A stretch of 11,738 nucleotides of DNA, taken from Bacteroidota bacterium (lineage in GTDB: Bacteria; Bacteroidota; Bacteroidia; Flavobacteriales; Weeksellaceae). The notes under the pieces were generated by a model. That model was not told the origin of the DNA. It saw only the letters and a list, made by a program, of their open reading frames with translations, and ran no database searches. This document shows positions 7,103-11,738 of the stretch, piece after piece; positions within the stretch are counted from its first letter, which is position 1, and each line of letters opens with the position of its first letter. A program made the position numbers and the translations under genes. Where the stretch lies: the NCBI GenBank assembly GCA_023388015.1, contig JAEWHB010000092.1, forward strand, positions 1 through 11,738. Reading direction: 5' to 3'.

Positions 7103-7110
7103 CAAACTTA
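7103..7110 (-). promoter_or_regulatory. -7 promoter box of the phosphoesterase gene
   Basis: On the minus strand this reads TAAGTTTG, a perfect TAnnTTTG match, 21 bases before the proposed TTG start at 7081. It is the mirror image, with one difference, of the plus-strand box at 7090-7097, five bases away. A -33 TTG is not evident. Confidence 0.5.
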
Positions 7111-7119
7111 CTTCTAAAT

Positions 7120-7335
7120 ATGGGAAAAACATTTATCATCATTGGTGCAATCATCATCATCATCGGACTTTTATTACATTTCACAAATTTCAATTTTAAT
7201 TGGTTTGGCAGATTACCGGGCGACATCCGAATTGAAAAACCCGGCTATTCCTTCTATTTCCCCATTACTTCTATGATTTTAATTTCGGTTGTGGGTTCTC
7301 TTATTTTGTGGATTTTTCGTAAAATCAATTTGTGA
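7120..7335 (+). CDS. DUF2905 family small membrane protein
   Basis: A 71-residue inner-membrane protein that I recognise as DUF2905, function unknown. It has a first membrane helix at about 4-22 with a run of isoleucines, the family signature WFGRLPGDIRIE (28-39), the conserved FYFPIT (45-50), and a second helix at about 50-66. The ATG at 7120 gives MGKTF, the usual family start; an in-frame ATG at 7099 would add MANLLLN but lies almost on the predicted transcription start, so I rejected it. The 3' end overlaps the M23 peptidase gene tail-to-tail by 11 bases. Confidence 0.87.
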   Translation: MGKTFIIIGAIIIIIGLLLHFTNFNFNWFGRLPGDIRIEKPGYSFYFPITSMILISVVGSLILWIFRKINL

Positions 7336-7339
7336 TTTT
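7321..7339. repeat. Inverted repeat carrying both convergent stop codons
   Basis: AAAATCA (7321-7327) and TGATTTT (7333-7339) are perfect complements around a five-base loop. The minus-strand stop of the M23 gene lies in the left arm and the plus-strand stop of DUF2905 in the right arm. T-rich sequence follows the arm in each direction, so it may act as a weak two-way terminator; the low GC of the stem keeps confidence down. Confidence 0.4.
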
Positions 7340-8425
7340 TAAAAGTGATTGATGAATAAATCCATTCAGAGAATCTGAAACCGAAACCTGAAACCAGGAA
7401 TTGGATTTTCCCAAAAGAAATACGGTGTCATTTTCATTCAAACTTCCAATTTGGGTGTTTTGAACAGATGGCCCGGTGCGAAGTTCACTTCCTTTTCTTA
7501 CAACTTTTGCTTTTTGCGAATTAAATTCCGAAACCGTTTCAGGAATTGGTTTTTCTTTGATAAACAACAAAGGATCTATTGCACCATAACCGCTATAAAT
7601 CCCGAAATGCAAATGAGGAGCCGTATGAATTGCATTTCCCGTGTTGCCAACGGTTCCCAAAGTATCGCCCTTTTCGACTTTTTGTCCAGAATTTGTCATA
7701 ATGCTATCTAAATGAGCATAATAAAGTGAATTTGAAGAATTCCCATCCCGAAGCCAGACTTGTTTTCCGCCCAAACCTCGTTCACCGGTAAATCCAATCC
7801 GACCGTCGGTTGCCGCAATGACCGGAGTTCCGCGCGGCGCAAATATATCCACACCTTCGTGCGTACGGCTGCCTCCGTTCCGGTTTGCACCCCAAAAACT
7901 CTGAATATTTTTACTTCCTGCACCTGCAACCGGAAATCCATAAACGGGTTGTGTATAAATTTTCAACACAAAATCTGAAGAAGCACCGATTTCGGGTTGG
8001 ATAATAACTTTATAAAGACCGGTATTCTCGATCGCCACCGAAATAACGGATTGGTCAATTTCTGATTGCGCTTTCAAGTTGAAATCTGATTGTTCAAAAA
8101 CTTCAATGAAAACCCGGGCTGAATCCTGAAGTAAAACTTCTACAAAAACTCTTTTTCCTTTATTAATCAATAAATTATAATTGTAAACAAAATTATTATC
8201 CGGATGAAATTTCCCGGCCATCACAAAAGGTTCACTAACCGAAAGACTATCCGATTTTGCATTTTCATAAGCCTCTTCCCAATTTCTGAAATCAAGACTT
8301 TCCTTGTCAAAATCTCTTGCATAAATTTCCCGTGCCGATGGTTTTAAAATAGCATCAGTGGCTTCTCTGATTTGCGTACAACTCCAAAAACAAAGCAAAA
8401 TTATAATCAGAAATCTTGATTTCAT
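7325..8425 (-). CDS. M23 family peptidase lipoprotein with C-terminal SH3-like domain
   Basis: Envelope zinc endopeptidase likely to cut peptidoglycan cross-bridges or stems. The N-terminus is a lipoprotein signal with CFWSC, lipidated cysteine at residue 16. Residues about 65-158 look like a beta-sandwich of the pre-peptidase C-terminal (PPC) type (NYNLLINKGKRVFVEVL ... GLYKVIIQP). The M23 (LytM) domain spans about 160-290: zinc ligands H189 and D193 in THEGVDIF and H273 in APHLHFGIY, with catalytic histidines H238 (YYAHLD) and H271. All are intact, so it should be active rather than a degenerate LytM activator. Residues 305-364 (GSELRTGPS ... WFQV ... GFIHQSLL) look like a bacterial SH3 domain, common for cell-wall binding. 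CTQIREA after the cysteine has no K-(D/E)2 surface-export motif, so periplasmic retention is more likely. It diverges from truA. Confidence 0.92.
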   Translation of the reverse strand: MKSRFLIIILLCFWSCTQIREATDAILKPSAREIYARDFDKESLDFRNWEEAYENAKSDSLSVSEPFVMAGKFHPDNNFVYNYNLLINKGKRVFVEVLLQDSARVFIEVFEQSDFNLKAQSEIDQSVISVAIENTGLYKVIIQPEIGASSDFVLKIYTQPVYGFPVAGAGSKNIQSFWGANRNGGSRTHEGVDIFAPRGTPVIAATDGRIGFTGERGLGGKQVWLRDGNSSNSLYYAHLDSIMTNSGQKVEKGDTLGTVGNTGNAIHTAPHLHFGIYSGYGAIDPLLFIKEKPIPETVSEFNSQKAKVVRKGSELRTGPSVQNTQIGSLNENDTVFLLGKSNSWFQVSVSDSLNGFIHQSLLKITN

Positions 8426-8439
8426 ACGCTGAAGGGAAC

Positions 8440-8470
8440 ATAAATTATACCATAAAAAATTAGTTTACAA
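8440..8470 (-). promoter_or_regulatory. Candidate promoter of the M23 peptidase gene
   Basis: On the minus strand, TTG (complement of 8470-8468), 20 bases, then TAATTTAT (complement of 8447-8440) gives a two-part match with the last two fixed bases of the -7 box differing. It also contains TATAAT. Its predicted start is only about 8-10 bases before the ATG at 8425. Confidence 0.35.
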
Positions 8471-8496
8471 TTCATTAGAATTTTACATTTTTAAAT

Positions 8497-8527
8497 TTTC
8501 GGTCAAAGTTTATAATTCCTAATTTTG
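8497..8527 (+). promoter_or_regulatory. Promoter of the truA-ABC exporter operon
   Basis: TTTC (8497-8500), a 19-base spacer and TAATTTTG (8520-8527) fit the Bacteroidota promoter, with a perfect -7 box and one base off in the -33 box. Transcription would begin near 8532, leaving a leader of only about 12 bases before the GTG start at 8545. Confidence 0.55.
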
Positions 8528-8544
8528 CTAACCAAATCAAGGAA

Positions 8545-9291
8545 GTGCGTTATTTTTTAGAACTGGCATACAACGGAAAAAATTATTTTGGCTGGCAACG
8601 GCAGCCCAAACAGATTTCTATACAGGAAGTTATGGAGAAAGCACTCTCTACCCTGCTCCGGCAATCCATTGAAATCACAGGCGCAGGAAGAACCGACACC
8701 GGTGTTCACGCCCGTAAAATGTTTGCGCATTTTGATTATGAAGAAATTCTTCCCCAAGATCTCGTTCATCGGTTGAATTCTTTTTTGCCCAAAGACATTG
8801 TCATTTACAAAATTCACGAAATGAAAAGTGATGCGCACGCGAGATTTGACGCTACCGACAGAACTTATCATTATTTCGTACAGCAGGGAAAAGATGCTTT
8901 TAATTATGATTTTGCCTGGCAGATTCATTTTGAGCTTGACATTGAAAAAATGAACGAGGCAGCTGAAATGCTTCTCGGAAAAAAAGATTTCAGCAGTTTT
9001 GCCAAATTGCATACCGACGTGAAAACCCATATTTGTGAAGTGAAATTGGCAGAATGGACCCAAAACGGCAATGAATTAAAATTCACAATTACAGCTGACC
9101 GCTTCCTGCGAAATATGGTGCGGGCCATAGTGGGAACGCTTGTAGAGGTAGGAAAAGGAAAAATAAGTTTAGTAGAATTTAACAACATCATTGCCCAAAA
9201 AGACCGTAGCTTTGCAGGTGGTTCGGCACCGGCGCAAGGTTTGTACCTTGTAGATGTTGTTTATCCCAAATCGATTTTCATCAATGAGTGA
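8545..9291 (+). CDS. truA: tRNA pseudouridine(38-40) synthase TruA, GTG start
   Basis: Isomerises uridines at positions 38, 39 and 40 of the tRNA anticodon stem to pseudouridine. The catalytic aspartate is D51 in GAGRTDTGVHA (46-56). Other family blocks are YNGKNYFGWQRQP at the N-terminus, RTYHY (106-110), FLRNMVR (187-193) and APAQGLYL (228-235). The 248-residue length is normal. The start is GTG: MRYFLELAYNG is conserved from the first residues, and the next in-frame ATG (residue 30) would remove this. AAGGA lies only one base before the GTG, too close for a standard ribosome site. The end overlaps the ABC exporter start by 8 bases, so the two are co-transcribed and probably translationally coupled. 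Confidence 0.96.
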   Translation: MRYFLELAYNGKNYFGWQRQPKQISIQEVMEKALSTLLRQSIEITGAGRTDTGVHARKMFAHFDYEEILPQDLVHRLNSFLPKDIVIYKIHEMKSDAHARFDATDRTYHYFVQQGKDAFNYDFAWQIHFELDIEKMNEAAEMLLGKKDFSSFAKLHTDVKTHICEVKLAEWTQNGNELKFTITADRFLRNMVRAIVGTLVEVGKGKISLVEFNNIIAQKDRSFAGGSAPAQGLYLVDVVYPKSIFINE

Positions 9292-11038
9292 ATCCAATAA
9301 ATTCGACTTTAGTGGCTTAAAGCGTGTGGTCAAAATTGGCATGAGTTACCGTTTACTTTTTGTTTCGGTCGTTCTTTTTGCTGTTTTGAGCGCTGTCGTT
9401 TCTACGTATCGGCCTTATTTGATGAAGGATGCAATTGATTTGTACATTCTCAACAAAGATGTTCAGGGACTTTTGTATTTCATCATCTTGATTGGAGCGG
9501 TTTTACTATTTGAAGTTTTTCTGAGTTTCTTCGTAATTTTTCTGGCCAATAAAATCGCGCAACGCGTCATCCGGTACCTTCGGGTAAGATTATTCAATCA
9601 CATTATAAAATTCAGACTGGCTTATTTTGACCGCACGCCAAATGGTGTTTTGGTTACAAGATCTGTTTCGGATATCGAAACCATTGCCGAAATTTTCAAC
9701 AACGGAATCCTGACGTTGATGGTCGATACATTGCGTATCATATTCATCATCAGCATTATGTATTACATGAACTGGATGGTCGCTTCGATTGTGATTATCA
9801 TTCTTCCGCTGATGATCATCATTACAAATCTTTTCCAAAAAGCACTGAAAAAAGTGTATCAGGCCGAAAGAAATGTAACAGCAAGAATGAATACCTACGT
9901 TCAGGAACGCCTGAGCGGAATGTCAATCGTTCAACTTTTCAATCGTCAGGAAAGAGAATTTGAAGGATTCAAATCCATCAACAAAGAACTGAGAACGGCA
10001 TTTCTGAAAACCAATCTGTATTTCGCTTTGCTTTTTCCGGTTGTGGATGTGGTTTCTGCTCTGGCCATCGGACTTTTACTATGGTTTGGCGGATTGCGAA
10101 CAGCCGTTCACGGAGATGTTTCTGTGGGGGAAGTGATTGCGTTTATTTCATATATCACGATGCTTACGCAACCAATGAGGCAAATTGCAGATCGATTTAA
10201 TTCGATCCAGCGTGGATTAATTGGTGCCGATCGCGTATTTAAAATTCTAGATGACGATGAAACACTTCCCAACAACGGAAAAGAAAATCTGACAAACGTA
10301 AAAGGGGAAATCGAATTTGAAAATGTTTATTTTTCTTACATCAAGGACAATCCGGTGCTGAAAGGAATTTCATTCCATACAAAACCCGGACAAACCATTG
10401 CCATCGTTGGTGCAACCGGCGCCGGTAAATCTACGATTATCAACCTTTTGAGCCGATTTTACGACATTGATTCGGGGGATATAAAAATTGACGGAAAAAG
10501 TATTTATGAAGTTGAATTAACTAATCTGAGAAGTCATATCGCCGTGGTTTTACAGGATGTTTTCCTATTCAACACCAATATTTACGAAAACATCATTCTG
10601 GGTAACCGCGAAATAACATTGGAACAAGTTCAAACAGCTGCAAAGGAAATTGGCATCCATGATTTCATTATGAACCTACCCAACGGTTACCATTCGGAAG
10701 TAAGTGAACGAGGCGCAAGTCTTTCAGTCGGTCAACGACAACTGATTTCTTTTTTACGTGCTTATGTTTACAATCCGGAAATTCTGGTTTTGGACGAAGC
10801 GACTTCTTCCATTGATACCGAATCGGAAACCATGATTCAGAATGCTACCGAAAAATTAACCAAAGGAAGAACTTCAGTGGTAATTGCGCATCGTTTGGCG
10901 ACCATTCAACAAGCCGATCAGATATTGGTAATGGACGAAGGAAAAATCGTGGAAAGGGGAACACATCGTGAACTTTTGGAGAAGGGTGGCTATTATCAAA
11001 AATTGTACGATGTTCAGTTTCAGTCAAACGAATATTAG
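9284..11038 (+). CDS. ABC exporter, fused membrane and ATPase domains (MdlB/MsbA-like)
   Basis: Inner-membrane half-transporter that would dimerise to export lipid, drug or peptide; substrate unknown. The type I exporter membrane domain (six helices) spans about 20-320. The ATPase domain has Walker A GATGAGKST (376-384), Q-loop Q424, signature LSVGQ (480-484), Walker B LVLDE with catalytic E505, D-loop SSID (508-511) and H-loop H536, all intact. LSVGQ instead of LSGGQ is normal for MdlB-type subunits. The 584-residue length is typical. The frame is open from an ATG at 9254, but that one lies inside truA; ATG 9284 (MSESNKFDFSG) overlaps the truA stop by 8 bases, a standard coupling arrangement. 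No partner exporter gene is seen, so a homodimer is the simpler reading. Confidence 0.94.
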   Translation: MSESNKFDFSGLKRVVKIGMSYRLLFVSVVLFAVLSAVVSTYRPYLMKDAIDLYILNKDVQGLLYFIILIGAVLLFEVFLSFFVIFLANKIAQRVIRYLRVRLFNHIIKFRLAYFDRTPNGVLVTRSVSDIETIAEIFNNGILTLMVDTLRIIFIISIMYYMNWMVASIVIIILPLMIIITNLFQKALKKVYQAERNVTARMNTYVQERLSGMSIVQLFNRQEREFEGFKSINKELRTAFLKTNLYFALLFPVVDVVSALAIGLLLWFGGLRTAVHGDVSVGEVIAFISYITMLTQPMRQIADRFNSIQRGLIGADRVFKILDDDETLPNNGKENLTNVKGEIEFENVYFSYIKDNPVLKGISFHTKPGQTIAIVGATGAGKSTIINLLSRFYDIDSGDIKIDGKSIYEVELTNLRSHIAVVLQDVFLFNTNIYENIILGNREITLEQVQTAAKEIGIHDFIMNLPNGYHSEVSERGASLSVGQRQLISFLRAYVYNPEILVLDEATSSIDTESETMIQNATEKLTKGRTSVVIAHRLATIQQADQILVMDEGKIVERGTHRELLEKGGYYQKLYDVQFQSNEY

Positions 11039-11071
11039 GCGATAACTTAGCAATCGTAAAGATTATTTTTT

Positions 11072-11079
11072 TAAATTTG
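11072..11079 (+). promoter_or_regulatory. -7 promoter box of the small lipoprotein gene
   Basis: TAAATTTG is a perfect TAnnTTTG match 28 bases before the ATG at 11108, in the 69-base gap after the ABC exporter. No clear -33 element is found. The leader that follows is A-rich (TAAAAAATTATAAA), a common feature of efficiently translated Bacteroidota genes. Confidence 0.5.
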
Positions 11080-11107
11080 ATTTAATTAAACCGTAAAAAA
11101 TTATAAA

Positions 11108-11515
11108 ATGAAAAAACTTTTTTTGGCTATTACCGTAATTGGATTAGTAACCCTAACTTCATGTAAAAAAGAAGAAGCAAAAGTAGAAAACGCAACTGAG
11201 CAGGCAACAGAAGATGCAACTGCTACAGCTGAAGACGCTGCTGAAGTTGTTGACAATGCTGCAGCTGCTGTTGCAGACGTTCCTCAGTTCAGCAGTCCTG
11301 AAATTCAGAAATTTGCTGAAGAATATGCTGCTTATTTCAACGAAGTTTCAGCTGCTGCCAAGTCTGGTGATGCCGCAAAAATCCAGGAATTATCTGCAAA
11401 AAGTGTAGAATGGACTAAAAAAGCGTCTGAATGGACTCAAAAAATGACTGCTGATGATGCTCAGAAATGGGTTGAGTGGTCACAAAAAATCGCTCAGGCT
11501 GCTTCAGGACAATAA
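11108..11515 (+). CDS. Small lipoprotein with Ala/Glu-rich linker and EW[ST]-x-K repeats
   Basis: A 135-residue lipoprotein: MKKLFLAIT signal, LTSC lipobox, lipidated cysteine 19. It is followed at once by KKEEAK, which fits the K-(D/E)2 surface-export signal described for Bacteroidota lipoproteins. Residues 22-60 are a low-complexity Ala/Glu/Thr/Val linker, and 61-135 are predicted helical, beginning FSSPEIQKFAEEY. Three EW[ST]-x-K units occur with tryptophans at 102, 109 and 124, a heptad-like spacing that suggests an amphipathic helix or coiled coil. I do not recognise a named family. Its own promoter and terminator bracket it as a single-gene unit, and regular codon use with strong signals suggests good expression. 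The next gene begins with a similar motif and may be a paralogue. No enzymatic residues are apparent. Confidence 0.88.
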   Translation: MKKLFLAITVIGLVTLTSCKKEEAKVENATEQATEDATATAEDAAEVVDNAAAAVADVPQFSSPEIQKFAEEYAAYFNEVSAAAKSGDAAKIQELSAKSVEWTKKASEWTQKMTADDAQKWVEWSQKIAQAASGQ

Positions 11516-11540
11516 TTCCAAGCATTAAGATTTTTTACCG

Positions 11541-11567
11541 ATCCCGCTTTTCAGCGGGATTTTTGTT
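11541..11567 (+). terminator. Intrinsic terminator after the small lipoprotein gene
   Basis: Perfect 8-bp arms ATCCCGCT (11541-11548) and AGCGGGAT (11553-11560) with loop TTTC are followed directly by TTTTGTT. It starts 26 bases after the stop codon and is a strong terminator by eye. It makes the next lipoprotein gene a separate transcription unit. Confidence 0.92.
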
Positions 11568-11579
11568 AGAATAAATTTA

Positions 11580-11587
11580 TATATTTG
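11580..11587 (+). promoter_or_regulatory. -7 promoter box of the second lipoprotein gene
   Basis: TATATTTG matches TAnnTTTG at every fixed base, 14 bases before the ATG at 11602. The only nearby TTTTG (11561-11565) is part of the terminator's T tract and is 14 bases away, shorter than usual. The leader would be under ten bases. Confidence 0.42.
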
Positions 11588-11601
11588 GTTAAATCGTATA
11601 T

Positions 11602-11738
11602 ATGAAAACTTACATTCTCCTTCTTCTCTTTACGGTTTCTTTTGTTCAGTGCAGTACGCAGAGATTTACCGCTGAAGAAAAAGCATTGATGGAAAAATAC
11701 CAGATGCCGGAATTCAGTACACCCGAAATCAACAAGTT
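11602..11738 (+). CDS. Lipoprotein, 5' part only; likely paralogue of the preceding gene
   Basis: Forty-five codons are visible before the window ends. MKTYILLLLF is a signal peptide core and FVQC a lipobox, with lipidated cysteine 17. After the cysteine comes STQRFTAEEKALMEKYQ, with no K-(D/E)2 surface-export motif, so it may stay in the periplasm. MPEFSTPEINK near the end of the visible part matches VPQFSSPEIQK of the preceding lipoprotein in spacing and chemistry, without the long Ala/Glu linker. The remainder is outside the window, so the relationship rests on this short stretch. Confidence 0.8.
   Translation, partial: MKTYILLLLFTVSFVQCSTQRFTAEEKALMEKYQMPEFSTPEINK

Noticed and set aside
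8557..9063. 168-codon open frame antisense to truA
   Set aside because: It is a shadow of the highly conserved truA coding frame, with unusual composition and no signals.
9254..9283. Upstream ATG extending the ABC exporter by ten residues
   Set aside because: It lies inside conserved truA coding sequence, and the ATG at 9284 gives the standard short stop-start overlap.
10721..10740. LSVGQ in place of LSGGQ in the ABC exporter, possible degenerate ATPase site
   Set aside because: LSVGQ is the normal form in MdlB-type exporters, and Walker A, Walker B glutamate and H-loop histidine are intact.
11039..11057. Possible terminator hairpin after the ABC exporter (CGAT/ATCG)
   Set aside because: The stem has only four or five pairs with a nine-base loop, and the following T tract overlaps the next promoter; too weak to call.

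Overview
The window looks like chromosomal DNA of a Bacteroidota bacterium, most likely a flavobacterium of the Chryseobacterium/Kaistella type. This is an inference from AT-rich intergenic DNA, the near absence of Shine-Dalgarno sequences, repeated promoter boxes of the Bacteroidota form TAnnTTTG upstream of genes, several short lipoprotein signals, and the style of the proteins. No tRNA, rRNA, CRISPR array, insertion sequence or phage gene was seen.

Left part (1-2965): the 3' half of an RND (HAE1/AcrB-like) inner-membrane efflux pump is followed 17 bases later by its TolC/OprM-type outer-membrane lipoprotein and a strong intrinsic terminator. Together they are the end of a tripartite drug-efflux operon whose periplasmic adaptor and the front of the pump lie outside the window. 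Middle-left (3143-5368): a membrane fatty-acid/sterol hydroxylase, a secreted HExxH metallopeptidase of no family I recognise, and a small DUF2200 protein whose promoter region carries a 14-base perfect palindrome.

Middle (5394-8425): on the minus strand lie an aldo/keto reductase, a YfcE-like metallophosphoesterase and an M23 peptidase lipoprotein; a small DUF2905 membrane protein is on the plus strand. Phosphoesterase and DUF2905 diverge from two interlocked promoter boxes that form an inverted repeat. DUF2905 and the M23 gene converge and overlap by 11 bases. Between the reductase and the phosphoesterase is a promoter-plus-terminator arrangement with no gene in it, a candidate small RNA or attenuated leader.

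Right part (8497-11738): truA and an MdlB/MsbA-like ABC exporter form a translationally coupled pair (8-base overlap). Two consecutive lipoprotein genes follow, separated by an intrinsic terminator. The second is cut by the window end, and its visible part shares a motif with the first, which suggests a tandem paralogue pair.

Most of this is ordinary housekeeping and envelope biology. I found no clear new multi-gene system. The best second-look items are the symmetric bidirectional promoter at 7090-7110, the orphan transcription unit at 6432-6544, the palindrome at 4924-4937, the lipoprotein pair with a possible surface-export signal, and the unassigned metallopeptidase. Promoter and small-RNA calls rest on motif reading alone.
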